From Phenylobacterium sp. (lineage in GTDB: Bacteria > Pseudomonadota > Alphaproteobacteria > Caulobacterales > Caulobacteraceae): a stretch of 64,000 bases of DNA. Positions 28,801 through 38,108 of the stretch are shown one piece after another; position 1 is the first letter of the stretch, and every line of letters starts with the position of its first letter. The stretch lies in NCBI GenBank assembly GCA_017991675.1, contig JAGOQB010000006.1:62001-126000 (forward strand), given 5' to 3'. The translations under genes were made by a program, and so were the position numbers. Under the pieces are notes generated by a model. The model saw only the letters and a list, made by a program, of their open reading frames with translations, had not been told where the DNA came from and made no database searches.

Positions 28801-30087
28801 TCAGGCCAGCAGCGCCTGCACGGCGGTCAGCAGGGCCCGGCCGGTCGTGGCCACTTGCTCGGCGTCGACGCACCGCATGTCATCATTTGGCGAATGATGG
28901 AAGCGGTGCGCGCCAAGGACTCCGAACGCGCGAGGATAGCCCGCGGCAAGGATCTCGCCCAATTCGCCGCCCGCCCCGGCCTCGTCGCCATAGACCGCCT
29001 CGAGCCCCGGCTGGCCGGCGAAAGCGGTCCGCAGCGGCGCGACCAACTGCGGCCGCGCGACCAGGAAGCGCTGCGGGTCAACACTGGGCAGGGGCGCCAG
29101 CCGCCCCTCCGTCTCGTGCCAGTCCCGCGCCGCGAACGCCGCGCCGAGATGTACCCAGAGCGCCGTGACGTCCGGACGCGGCGTCAAGGCGCTGCGGAGG
29201 AACACCTCGCCGCCGTGATTTTCATACTCGTGCCCCGAGGTCGTCACGAACGTCAGGTCCAGCGGGCAGGCTCGGGCCGCCCATCGCGCCAGGCCCAGCC
29301 ATGCGGCCAGCCCCCCGCCGCGCTCGCCCATGCAGCCGAACCACCCTGACCGGGGCGTCGAAACCACCAGTTCGCGCCCCGCTCCGCGGTCCAGGCGGCC
29401 GACCAGGTTGAAGGCTGACCGGCGCCCGCCCTCGCCCTCGATCCGCAAAGTCGCCCGCTCGCCCCTGGCGGCTGCGGCCGCCAGCAAGTCGCCTTCGCGC
29501 GATCCGACCGCCAGGATCGGAAACCGCTCGGCGGCGTCGGGCGCCGCATTCAATGCCAAGGCCTCGCCCGTCGGCCCCTCGGTGACCAGGACAAGGGCCC
29601 CGACGCCCTGGTCGGCGGCCGCTCTCACGACCTTGCCGACGGTCCCGGCATGCCGCGTCGACCACCGCCCGTAGGGCAGGCGCGCGACGGCGATCGCGCC
29701 GGTCGCAGCCCCCGCCCCGCGCCCGCTCTCCAGCCGGACAAGGCGTGCCGACAGCCCGCCGGCCGGCGTCCGCGTCACGGGCGCCTGGGCGAGCGGGGCC
29801 ACCACGGTGTCGCCCAGCGCCAGACTGACCTGCCGCGCCTCGAAATACGGAACCTCGATGGCCTGACGAGCGACGTCAAAGCCCAGCCCTTGCAATTCGC
29901 CGGCGAGCCAGGCGCCCGACGCTTCGTCGCCCGCCCCACCTGAAGCCTTCAGGCCAAATCCCTCGTAGCGAGCCAGATCGACTTGGACCTGGCGGTTCGC
30001 AAACACATCGCCGGCGCCGGCCATAGCGCCCTCCAGGCTCATGGCGCCGATCCCCGCGCCCAGGATGACGTTGCGGCGGGTAGCCAT
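28801..30087 (-). CDS. M28-like peptidase with altered metal site, exported
   Basis: The 428-residue protein starts with a Tat-like TRRNVILGAG signal, so it is probably exported folded. Residues about 100-225 form a PA-like insert. The M28 core follows, but usual zinc ligands are changed: where M28 enzymes have H-x-D the sequence reads STPRSGWFGCMGERGGG, and the Glu-Glu motif position reads SGHEYENHGGEVFL. A late RFHHSPNDDM resembles the last His ligand. It may be a non-canonical hydrolase or a binding protein. ATG at 30087 has AGAGGAG upstream. It is divergent from the serine hydrolase across the 30133 operator candidate and leads an operon with two GntR-type regulators. Confidence 0.75.
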   Translation of the reverse strand: MATRRNVILGAGIGAMSLEGAMAGAGDVFANRQVQVDLARYEGFGLKASGGAGDEASGAWLAGELQGLGFDVARQAIEVPYFEARQVSLALGDTVVAPLAQAPVTRTPAGGLSARLVRLESGRGAGAATGAIAVARLPYGRWSTRHAGTVGKVVRAAADQGVGALVLVTEGPTGEALALNAAPDAAERFPILAVGSREGDLLAAAAARGERATLRIEGEGGRRSAFNLVGRLDRGAGRELVVSTPRSGWFGCMGERGGGLAAWLGLARWAARACPLDLTFVTTSGHEYENHGGEVFLRSALTPRPDVTALWVHLGAAFAARDWHETEGRLAPLPSVDPQRFLVARPQLVAPLRTAFAGQPGLEAVYGDEAGAGGELGEILAAGYPRAFGVLGAHRFHHSPNDDMRCVDAEQVATTGRALLTAVQALLA

Positions 30088-30123
30088 GGCGAACTCCTCT
30101 GTCGCCGCGACCTAGGCGCAGCC

Positions 30124-30159
30124 TCTCAATAATGTCAATAATCGACAATCCTATTGAGA
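30124..30159. promoter_or_regulatory. Nested inverted repeat, operator candidate TGTC-N7-GACA (copy 1)
   Basis: The core TGTCAATAATCGACA (30133-30147) is flanked by an outer pair, TCTCAAT at 30124-30130 and ATTGAGA at 30153-30159. It lies between the divergent M28-like and serine-hydrolase genes, 11 bases before the ribosome-binding site of the latter. The same 15-mer recurs at 31130-31144 in reverse orientation. Confidence 0.65.
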
Positions 30160-30169
30160 AAGGTTCCGA

Positions 30170-31129
30170 ATGCGCACGCAGCTGATCGCCCTCGCCGCCC
30201 TATTCTCGGCCGCCGCCCCGGCCCTGGCCGCGCCCCCCGACTGCAAGGCGCTCAGCGCCTATTCGGAGGCCCGTGACGGCCTGAGCCTGCTGGTCCTGAT
30301 CGACGGCCGACTGGTGTGCGAGGCTTACGCGCAAGGCACGAGCGCGACGACGCCGCTGCCGCTCTATTCCGGGACCAAGAGCCTCGTCGCGTTGATGGCC
30401 GCCGCGGCCGTCGACGACGGGCTCTTGGCGCTGGATGAACCGGCGGCCGACACGCTGGACGAATGGCGACAGGACCCGGACAAGTCGCGCGTCACGCTGC
30501 GCCAGCTGCTGGCCATGTCATCGGGCCTGCCCAGCCGGATCGGCGAAGTCCCAACCTATGCCGCGGCGGTCGCAGCGCCGTTCAACGCCGCCCCCGGCCA
30601 GCGCTTCCAGTACGGGCCTGCGCCGTATCAGGCGTTCGGTGAGATCATGCGCCGCAAGCTGGCGGCCAGCGGCCAGGCCTCCGATCCCCTCGCCTATCTG
30701 GAGCGCCGGGTCCTGCAGCCGGCCGGCGCGGTCGCAGCGGCCTGGAGGCGGGGCGCCGACGGCCAGGCCATGATGCCCCAGGGCGCGGCGATGACCGCGC
30801 GCGACTGGGCCAAGATCGGCGAACAGGTGCGCGCCCGACGGGCGGCCTATGGCGAACTCTTCGTACCGTCGGAGACCAACCGCGCCTACGGCGTGGGCTG
30901 GTGGCTGCCCAATCGCGGGCCCGGCGCCGTCACGGCGAGTTCGGACCTTGGGGAAGGCGGCGAGGCCATCCCCCGCGACCTGGTGATGGCGGCCGGAGCC
31001 GGCGATCAGCGGCTCTACGTCATCGCCTCGCACAAGCTCGTCGTCGTCCGCCAAGCCCGTCTGCGCGCAGGGAGCCGCTGGTCGGACGCGGAGTTCATCC
31101 GCCTCGTCCTCAAGACGCCAGCCTCATAG
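30170..31129 (+). CDS. Serine hydrolase, beta-lactamase/PBP-like fold, exported
   Basis: The 319-residue protein has a signal peptide (to about residue 21). The nucleophile motif SGTK (S67, K70) lies in LYSGTKSLVALM, followed by the usual DEPAADTLDEW and LRQLLAMSSGLPS segments of the class-C-like hydrolases (PF00144). Where the second catalytic motif YxN is expected, the sequence is FQYGPAPYQ, without the Asn, and no clear KTG/HTG is visible. Activity may be as an esterase or amidase rather than beta-lactamase. ATG at 30170 with AGAAAGG upstream. The TBDR operator copy at 31130 starts immediately after its stop codon. Confidence 0.82.
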   Translation: MRTQLIALAALFSAAAPALAAPPDCKALSAYSEARDGLSLLVLIDGRLVCEAYAQGTSATTPLPLYSGTKSLVALMAAAAVDDGLLALDEPAADTLDEWRQDPDKSRVTLRQLLAMSSGLPSRIGEVPTYAAAVAAPFNAAPGQRFQYGPAPYQAFGEIMRRKLAASGQASDPLAYLERRVLQPAGAVAAAWRRGADGQAMMPQGAAMTARDWAKIGEQVRARRAAYGELFVPSETNRAYGVGWWLPNRGPGAVTASSDLGEGGEAIPRDLVMAAGAGDQRLYVIASHKLVVVRQARLRAGSRWSDAEFIRLVLKTPAS

Positions 31130-31144
31130 TGTCGATTATTGACA
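31130..31144. promoter_or_regulatory. Operator candidate TGTC-N7-GACA (copy 2)
   Basis: TGTCGATTATTGACA is the exact reverse complement of 30133-30147; with one more base on each side the arms become AGTGTC and GACACT. It lies 64 bases before the TBDR start. An identical 15-mer twice within 1 kb in front of functionally linked genes is unlikely by chance. Confidence 0.65.
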
Positions 31145-31207
31145 CTTTACGATCAGGCGCATACACGCCTTCCAGTCGCCCGAGAGCGACCCAGGACAAT
31201 TTGGGGG

Positions 31208-33436
31208 ATGACGTCGATGATCAGCTACAAAGCGGCCGCCCTGGCCTGCGTCAGTGCCGTTTCGCTGCTCGCGGGAGAAGCGGCCGCCCAGGCCGAGCGG
31301 CAGGAGCCGGCGGAACTGGGCGAAGTGGTGGTCACCGCCCGCCGCCGCGAAGAGCGCCTGATCGATGTTCCGGTGGCCGCCTCGGTCGTATCGGCCGCGA
31401 CCCTGGTCGACCGCGGCGGCGCGGGCTCCACGGGCGAACTGCTGGCCGGCCAGCCCAGCGTGCGCTTCAACAACCTGACCTCGTCGATCACCTCCGAGGT
31501 CTCGATGCGCGCCTCGTCCACCGCCCGGGCGACCAACGGCGATCCCAGCGTCGGCCTCTATCGCAACGGCGCCTACATCGGCGGCGGCGGCATCGGCGGG
31601 CGCAACTTCGCGCGGCTGGACACCTTTGACATTGGCCGCGTCGAGGTGCTGCGCGGCACACAAGGCGCCCTCTATGGGCGAAACGCCGTCGGCGGGGCCG
31701 TCAACATCGTCTCGGCCCGCCCGGAATTCAGCGACGGCGGGTTCATCGACGCCAAGTACGGGTTTGAAACCCAGCGCGCCCAGGTGCAGGCGGCCCTCAA
31801 CCTGGCCGCCAGCGACGAACTGGCCTTCCGGTTCGGCGCCGACTACGTGAACCAGAACGACGGTTTCTTCTACAACCCCGTCAACGACGTCCACTTCGAC
31901 CAGGAAGAAGGCCTGGGGCTGCGCGCCCAGGCGCGCCTGGCCAAGGGGCCGGCCGACATCACCCTGCTGGTCGAGAACCAGCAGCTCACCACCCCGACCA
32001 TCACCTACCAGATCGCCATTCCGGCCGGCTCGCCGGGTTTTCCCGGCGGCTACATCCAGGACCAGTTCAGCTATCCCTGGAACACCGCCCCGCTGGCCAA
32101 GCAGAACATCAGCGCCGCCATGCTGTCGGCGGAGATCGATCTCGGCTGGGCCCAGCTCAGTTCCACCAGCGCCTTCCGGGTTCGCGAGTCGATGTATGCG
32201 CTCGACAGCGACGGGGTGAATCCGCAGGAGCTCGCCCGCGCCCGCGCCGCGGGCCAGGTCGGCCCCGCCACCCCCATCGATCCCAATGGCGCGGCGGTCA
32301 CCGCCGACCGCACCAAGACGCTCAGCCAGGATCTGCGGCTCTCCGGCCAGGCGCTGGACGGCCGACTCGACTGGCTGGCCGGAGCCGAGGCCATGACCCA
32401 GGAGAGCCGCTACTCGGTCACCCTGGCTCGTACGCCCACGGCCGCCGCGCCCTCGACCGGCACGGTGGAATCGGCGGTCCAGAATTACGATTCCTGGGCC
32501 GCCTACGGCGCACTCACCTATGACCTGACCAGCGACCTCAGCCTGACGGGCGAACTGCGCTACACCTCCGACGACAAGAGCCTGACCTCGCGCCTTCGCG
32601 ACCGGATCACCAACCAGCTGACCGGAGGCCCGGCCCGGATCATCGACGGGACCAGCTCACCAGAGAACCTCTCCTACAACGCCACGGCGTCCTACCGCCT
32701 GCCGATGAACCTGCTGGCCTACGCCAAGGTCGGCACGAGCTATCGGGCCGGCGGCTTCAACCGTAACCTCGGCGACCTGCGCCAGCCGGTCACCATCCCG
32801 GTCGCCTACGACGACGAGACCTCGCGCAGCTACGAGCTCGGCCTCAAGGGCGCGCCCCTGCCGAACCTCTACGTCGCCGTGGCCGGCTACCGCACCGACC
32901 TGACCGACATGATCGCCCAGCTCGACAACGGCTGCCGGGTGACCAATCCGGTCTGCCCGGTGGCCGCGACCGCCTTCCTCACCAATGCCGGCGACGCCCG
33001 CTCGTGGGGCCTCGAAGCCGAGCTGACCACCCGCTACGACCTCGGCGACGGACAACTGCGGCTTTCACTGAACGGCTCGCGCCAGGGCGGCGAGGTGACC
33101 TCGGGTCGCTACACCAGCCTGTCGCTTCCGCAAACGCCGGACTGGCTCGCCTCGGCCGAAGCCAACTATCGCGTTCCGGTCGCCGGCTTCGAGGCGTTCG
33201 GCAACCTCGCCTACAACGCCCAGTGGGGCGGGGTCCAAGAACTCAGCGTCACCACCCCGAAGCTCTCGGACTTCCAGGTGGTCAACGCCCGGCTCGGCGT
33301 CGACTTCGGCAAGGTGCAGCTCGCGGCCTATGTCGACAACCTCTTCGACAGCGTCTTCATCGTCGCCCAGGACCCGACGATCCGCCGCTACAGCCGCCCG
33401 CGCGTCAGCGGCCTGCAGTTGCGCTACAGCTGGTGA
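31208..33436 (+). CDS. TonB-dependent receptor
   Basis: The 742-residue receptor has a signal peptide ending at GEAAAQAE (about residue 28), TonB box LGEVVVTARRREE, plug motifs VEVLRGTQGALYGRNAVGG and AVNIVSARP, and a barrel ending VSGLQLRYSW. It belongs to the broad organic-substrate class. ATG at 31208 is given; ATG at 31217 with GGGGG 5 bases closer to ideal spacing is an equally likely start, and the sequence upstream of both is the operator. Its stop overlaps the start of the DUF1254 gene. Peptidase-like and hydrolase genes upstream share its operator, so it probably imports their substrate or product. Confidence 0.9.
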   Translation: MTSMISYKAAALACVSAVSLLAGEAAAQAERQEPAELGEVVVTARRREERLIDVPVAASVVSAATLVDRGGAGSTGELLAGQPSVRFNNLTSSITSEVSMRASSTARATNGDPSVGLYRNGAYIGGGGIGGRNFARLDTFDIGRVEVLRGTQGALYGRNAVGGAVNIVSARPEFSDGGFIDAKYGFETQRAQVQAALNLAASDELAFRFGADYVNQNDGFFYNPVNDVHFDQEEGLGLRAQARLAKGPADITLLVENQQLTTPTITYQIAIPAGSPGFPGGYIQDQFSYPWNTAPLAKQNISAAMLSAEIDLGWAQLSSTSAFRVRESMYALDSDGVNPQELARARAAGQVGPATPIDPNGAAVTADRTKTLSQDLRLSGQALDGRLDWLAGAEAMTQESRYSVTLARTPTAAAPSTGTVESAVQNYDSWAAYGALTYDLTSDLSLTGELRYTSDDKSLTSRLRDRITNQLTGGPARIIDGTSSPENLSYNATASYRLPMNLLAYAKVGTSYRAGGFNRNLGDLRQPVTIPVAYDDETSRSYELGLKGAPLPNLYVAVAGYRTDLTDMIAQLDNGCRVTNPVCPVAATAFLTNAGDARSWGLEAELTTRYDLGDGQLRLSLNGSRQGGEVTSGRYTSLSLPQTPDWLASAEANYRVPVAGFEAFGNLAYNAQWGGVQELSVTTPKLSDFQVVNARLGVDFGKVQLAAYVDNLFDSVFIVAQDPTIRRYSRPRVSGLQLRYSW

Positions 33437-34737
33437 GGGCAGATCGGCGTCGTTTCCTGGCGCGGGCGGGGGCGGCCTGGGCGGCGCCCCCGTCAGCGTC
33501 CTGGGCTGAGCCCTCCAGCCTGCGCACGGCCGCTCGGGAGCTCGCGCTTTATGGCCTGCCGCTCATCGAAATGGCCGGCACGCGCGGGCGGGCTTTTCGC
33601 AACGGCCTGGTCGCCAACCGCTTCCGCCACGTCCGCAAGCTGACCGACGCCCGGAGCCAGACGGTCACCCAACCGAACAACGACACGCTCTACTCCTCGG
33701 CCTGGCTGGACCTGTCGGCCGGTCCGGTTCGGATCACCCTGCCCGACGCCGGCGAACGATACGTCTCGCTGGCGCTGATGGACATGTTCACCAACAACTT
33801 CGCCGTGCTCCACGCTGGGACGGCGCATGAGGTCATCGTCATCGGACCGCACGCGCCAGGCCGACCCGGCGCCATCCGCGCGCCGACCAACTGGGTCTGG
33901 GCGCTCGGCCGGACGCTTGTCGCCGGCCCCGCAGACCTGCCCGCCGCTCATCTCGTCCAGGACGGCCTCGTCGCCGAAGGCGCGTCTGACCGCCGCGTCG
34001 TCGGCGCGCCGCTTCGCACAGCCCCGTGGCCGGAGTACTTCGCAGGCGTTCAGGCGCTGCTGGCCGACACGCCCCCGCCGAGCATCGACGGGCCTTTGAC
34101 AGCCGCGCGCGCCGCCGGGTTGACCGCGGCCGGCGCCTTCGACCCACGGCGCTTTTCGCCCGAGCAAGGCGCGCAAATCGCGGCCGGCCTCGCCGATGCT
34201 CTAGAGATCGCCGGCCGCGGCGACGAGGCCGGCGAGCGGCGCGGCGGCTGGCTCTACCCCAAGCCGAACCTGGGACGCTTTGGCGACGACCATCGATACC
34301 GCGCCCAGATCGCGCTGAGCGGCCTGGCCGCGCTGCCCGTCAATGAGGCGCTCTACCTGCGCGCGCTTTCGCCTGACGGCCGCGGGGAAATCGACAGTCG
34401 ACGTCCCTGGAAGCTGACGCTCCGCAAGGGGGCGCTGCCGCCCGTCGACGGCTTCTGGTCGCTGACCATCTACGAGGTCACCCCGCAAGGGCAGGCCTTC
34501 CTGATCGACAATCCCCTGCAGCGCTATGCGATCGGCGACCGCTCGCCCGAACTCGCCGGCGCCAAGGGGGACGTCGACATCCTCATTTCTCCCGACGCCC
34601 CCGCCGGCGGGTCGGAGCAGATCTGGCTCCCCGCCCCGAGATCGGGCCGCCCGTTCCTGTTGAGCTTCCGCGCCTACCGGCCCAAGCCGGCGATGCTCCA
34701 TATGGACTTTCGCCTGCCCGAACTCAGGCCGGCCTAG
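33433..34737 (+). CDS. DUF1254/DUF1214 domain protein with Tat signal
   Basis: The 434-residue protein begins at a GTG that overlaps the TBDR stop by 4 bases (GTGA), indicating translational coupling. The N-terminus DRRRFLARAGAAWA is a Tat signal, so it is exported folded. The DUF1254 part contains TQPNNDTLYSSAWLDLSAGP and the YVSLALMDMFTNNFAV strand; the DUF1214 part contains LPPVDGFWSLTIYE, QRYAIGDRSP and the closing FLLSFRAYRP. Such proteins are widespread, with no agreed reaction. Coupling to a receptor suggests it acts on the imported compound in the periplasm. Confidence 0.85.
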   Translation: MRADRRRFLARAGAAWAAPPSASWAEPSSLRTAARELALYGLPLIEMAGTRGRAFRNGLVANRFRHVRKLTDARSQTVTQPNNDTLYSSAWLDLSAGPVRITLPDAGERYVSLALMDMFTNNFAVLHAGTAHEVIVIGPHAPGRPGAIRAPTNWVWALGRTLVAGPADLPAAHLVQDGLVAEGASDRRVVGAPLRTAPWPEYFAGVQALLADTPPPSIDGPLTAARAAGLTAAGAFDPRRFSPEQGAQIAAGLADALEIAGRGDEAGERRGGWLYPKPNLGRFGDDHRYRAQIALSGLAALPVNEALYLRALSPDGRGEIDSRRPWKLTLRKGALPPVDGFWSLTIYEVTPQGQAFLIDNPLQRYAIGDRSPELAGAKGDVDILISPDAPAGGSEQIWLPAPRSGRPFLLSFRAYRPKPAMLHMDFRLPELRPA

Positions 34738-34817
34738 AGGCGGCGGCATCGCCACACGCCCGACCACGCAGCGCAGGTCGCAGGTTGTCCCGCCGAGGCC
34801 GGCGACACGATCGATCG

Positions 34818-37800
34818 TCAATCAGCCTCGAACAAATAGCGCCCGGATCTGAGCTCGAATATCCAGTGATCGTCTTCCCTTCCGATCGACCTGGCACGGG
34901 CGAACACGGACGCTCCGATTTCCCGAGCGACCGCTCCGGACTTCACGGGCATGCAAAGCCGGGCGGACACGTTCGGCGGAATGGTCACGCCAAGCGATAG
35001 ACGCCCGTCTGGCCGTTGGCGCCAGTCAGTCGAAATTCTTCCGCGGACGCTGTCATAGTATCCCCCGCCCCGCCGCACGCGCGGGTCGATCAGCGGACAA
35101 ATCCGCACGCGGCGGAAACCGGGTTCCAGGGGCGCGATCCCGGCGACGCGCCGAAAGAGAAAGCCGCCGACAGAGGCCAGTGCATAGTGATTGCGCGATG
35201 AGCTTCGCGGGCGGTTGTCGCTGTTCCAGGCTTCCCAGATCGCGGTGGCTCCTTGAGCCGCCATATAGCCCCAGGATGGATAGTCCTTGCGCAGGAGAAG
35301 GCTGTAGGCCTGCTCGGCGTAACCGGTATCGGCCAGCACCTCGAGGCTTTGGCTGGTTCCCATCACGCCGGTCGACAACGCTCCGCCACGGCGCACGATA
35401 TCATCGGCCAGATTCCTGGCGGCCGCCGCGCGCAGCTCATCGGGGATGAGCTGATGGAACAGAGACAGGACATATCCCGTCTGGCTGCCGTTGCCGATCA
35501 CGCCGTTGTCCTGGACGAAATTCCGACGGAACGCCGCGACGATTTCGGAGCGCAGATCGCGGTAATGCGCCGCCTCGGCCTCTCGCCCCGTCGCGTCCGC
35601 CATCTCGCCCATGCGCCCGGCGGCGGCGGCCCACAATGCGGTGGCGACGAGGTCCTTTGGCGTCGTCGGCTTGCCCGGATTGTCGTTGTCGGAATCGACC
35701 GACAGCCAGTCTCCGAGATCGCGCCCGCGGCCGTTTCGCCAGACGAAATCGGAATTGTCTCGCCCGATCGCCTCGCAGAAGCGCGCCATCGCAGTCCAGT
35801 TGGCCTCGATCACCCCGGTGTCGCCGTAGTGCCGCCATGCGACCCAGGGCAGCGTCACCCCGCCATCACCCCAGCCGGGGGTGGATGACTGAGCCCCGTT
35901 TCCCGTCTCCGCGCGCCCCGCGCTTGCCGGCGCGGAAGGAGGCAGCCGCGCGGCCGGCGCGAAGTCTGGAAAGGCGCCGCCGGCCGCCTGCCCGTCACGA
36001 ATGTCGGTCATGAAACGCCGGGTAAAGGCGGCGACATCCATATTGAACGCCGCCGTGTCCCAAAACATGTTGGCGTCGCCTAGCCAGCCCAGCCGCTCCG
36101 AGCGCTGCGGGCAATCGGTGGGGATGCCCATGAAATTGGAGCGCTGCGTCCACAGGATGCTCCGCTGGAGCCGTTCTATGTCAGGCTGCTCGATGGCAAG
36201 GCCGCCCGTGAAAGCCAGATCGCTGTGGACGACGACGCCCTCCAGGTCTCGCAGGTCGGGCGTCCCCGGGAACCCGGTGACCTGGACGTAGCGAAAGCCG
36301 TGATAGGTGAAGTGCGGCTCGAACACCTCCTCGCCGCCGTCGCCCCGCAGGATGTAGGTGTCGGTCGCCTTGGCCACGCGAAGGCTCGAGCGATCGACAA
36401 GGCCGTCAGGCCCCAGCAGTTCGGCGAACGCGAGTTCAACCTTTTCGCCCCGTGCGCCGTTCACGCGAAGGCGGCACCAGCCAGCGAAATTCTGCCCGAA
36501 ATCGAAGACGTGGACGCCTGGCTCCGGCCGGGAGACCACACGCGGCGACAGGACTTGCCGGCGCCGGATGGGCGGGCTGACCTGCGCGCTGAGCGCTATG
36601 CCCGGCGACGGCGTTTCCGCGATCCGCCACCAGTGCGCATCGTCGAACCCGGGAGTCGACCAGCCGGGCTGAGCCAGCCGCGCGTCATAGGTTTCACCGT
36701 CGTAGATTTCCGAAGCGATGATCGGCGATCGGGCGCCGCGCCATTCCCCGTCCGAAGCGACAACTTCCCGCGATCCGTCGGCATAGGTGAGATCCAGCTG
36801 CAGGATCAGGCTGCGGGGATGCGCCGCCCACGGATAGCGCCCGGCGAATACGGAATAGCTGGCGTACCAGCCGTCCCCGACCATCGCACCGATGACATTG
36901 TCGCCCTCGCGGATGCGGTCGGTGACGTCGATCACCCTGTAGTTGGCTCGTTTTCGGAAGTCGGTGCTCTCCGGAGCGAGCACGGCGTCGTCGGCCGGCT
37001 TCCCATTGAGGTACGGCTCGTAGGCGCCAAGCGCCGTCACATAGAGGCGGGCTCGCGCGACCCGGCTCCTGGCCCTAAAGCGGCGACGCATAAGGATCGC
37101 CGGCTGCGGCGGCCAGGGGTGCGAACGCGGCGCGGCCACCGGCGCTGCAGGCGACCAGCGCCGGTCGTCATGCTCGGGCATGTTCCAGTCGGCCGCCGCC
37201 TCGGCCGAGGATTTCCATTGGGCCTGGCCAAGGCGCATCACGCCGCCATCGGCCAGCCTCACCTTGATGAAGCAGGCGAGCGCGGAGGCTTCCGCTCCAA
37301 GGAGCTTGGCCATGAAGGGCGCCGGCGTACCGACCGCGACCGCGATGACATGGCTGCCCGCCGACAGCGCCACGACCAGCTTCGCTGCGGGCCTGGGTCC
37401 ATTGGCGCCGGCCGAGGTCGGAACCGGAACCGGCGCGCCGTCGACCCAGCATTGCGCGTCGGCATATGTCGCCAGCAAGATCGTCGCCTCGCCCGGCTGG
37501 TCCAGCGACAATCGCATCCGATACCTGGCCGGCGCGCCCTCGGACGTCGGCGCGCCCGTCACCCAATCGAAACCGGCCAGACGATCGTCGCGCAGCTCCG
37601 CGTCTTCCGCCGCCAGCCAGCGCGCCGCGCCCCAGTCGCCCGCGTCGAGAAGGCCCATCTCCCAGCAGCTTCCGGCGCTGTAGGGGATCACGGCGCCGGC
37701 TTCGTCCCATATCCGGACCCGCCAATGGCATGCGTCACGCGAGGCGAGCGGCGAGCCGCCATAGGCGATGGCCACCGACTCCGCCGACGACACCCGGCCG

Positions 37801-38108
37801 CTGTCCCACAAATCGGCGACCCCGGCCTCGAGCGCGTTCGAACTGCTGGCGACCTGAATTTGGTAGGCCGACTGCGCGGCGCCCCGGCGGCTCGACTCCA
37901 GCCGCCACGACAACAGCGGCTGGGCCGTTTCCACACCCAGCGGCCGTTCGACATAGTCGGTGCGCAACCCGACGATGCGGATCTCCGACCGGTCACGCGC
38001 CGTCGCCGCAAGGGGCGCCGACGCCGCGGCGGTGGCCCCGACCGCACCGAGAAGCTTCCGGCGGCTGATGTCGAGCGTCACCGCGCTGGGCTCACGGATG
38101 CGGGTCAT
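34818..38108 (-). CDS. GH78 alpha-L-rhamnosidase, exported
   Basis: The 1096-residue protein releases terminal alpha-L-rhamnose from glycans or glycosides. A Tat signal (SRRKLLGAVGATAAASA, residues 14-30) is followed by an N-terminal domain opening IVGLRTDYVERPLGVE, a Bac_rhamnosid_N region (ARLYVTALGAYEPYLNGK), a central beta domain, the (alpha/alpha)6 catalytic barrel from about residue 650 with DCPQRSERLGWLGDANMF (the Asp/Glu cluster holding the general acid and water-binding residues), and a C-terminal beta domain ending ELRSGRYLFEAD. Length is normal for GH78. ATG at 38108 overlaps the upstream TBDR stop by 4 bases (ATGA), so receptor and enzyme are made together. It is the only glycoside hydrolase seen in the window. 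Confidence 0.92.
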   Translation of the reverse strand: MTRIREPSAVTLDISRRKLLGAVGATAAASAPLAATARDRSEIRIVGLRTDYVERPLGVETAQPLLSWRLESSRRGAAQSAYQIQVASSSNALEAGVADLWDSGRVSSAESVAIAYGGSPLASRDACHWRVRIWDEAGAVIPYSAGSCWEMGLLDAGDWGAARWLAAEDAELRDDRLAGFDWVTGAPTSEGAPARYRMRLSLDQPGEATILLATYADAQCWVDGAPVPVPTSAGANGPRPAAKLVVALSAGSHVIAVAVGTPAPFMAKLLGAEASALACFIKVRLADGGVMRLGQAQWKSSAEAAADWNMPEHDDRRWSPAAPVAAPRSHPWPPQPAILMRRRFRARSRVARARLYVTALGAYEPYLNGKPADDAVLAPESTDFRKRANYRVIDVTDRIREGDNVIGAMVGDGWYASYSVFAGRYPWAAHPRSLILQLDLTYADGSREVVASDGEWRGARSPIIASEIYDGETYDARLAQPGWSTPGFDDAHWWRIAETPSPGIALSAQVSPPIRRRQVLSPRVVSRPEPGVHVFDFGQNFAGWCRLRVNGARGEKVELAFAELLGPDGLVDRSSLRVAKATDTYILRGDGGEEVFEPHFTYHGFRYVQVTGFPGTPDLRDLEGVVVHSDLAFTGGLAIEQPDIERLQRSILWTQRSNFMGIPTDCPQRSERLGWLGDANMFWDTAAFNMDVAAFTRRFMTDIRDGQAAGGAFPDFAPAARLPPSAPASAGRAETGNGAQSSTPGWGDGGVTLPWVAWRHYGDTGVIEANWTAMARFCEAIGRDNSDFVWRNGRGRDLGDWLSVDSDNDNPGKPTTPKDLVATALWAAAAGRMGEMADATGREAEAAHYRDLRSEIVAAFRRNFVQDNGVIGNGSQTGYVLSLFHQLIPDELRAAAARNLADDIVRRGGALSTGVMGTSQSLEVLADTGYAEQAYSLLLRKDYPSWGYMAAQGATAIWEAWNSDNRPRSSSRNHYALASVGGFLFRRVAGIAPLEPGFRRVRICPLIDPRVRRGGGYYDSVRGRISTDWRQRPDGRLSLGVTIPPNVSARLCMPVKSGAVAREIGASVFARARSIGREDDHWIFELRSGRYLFEAD

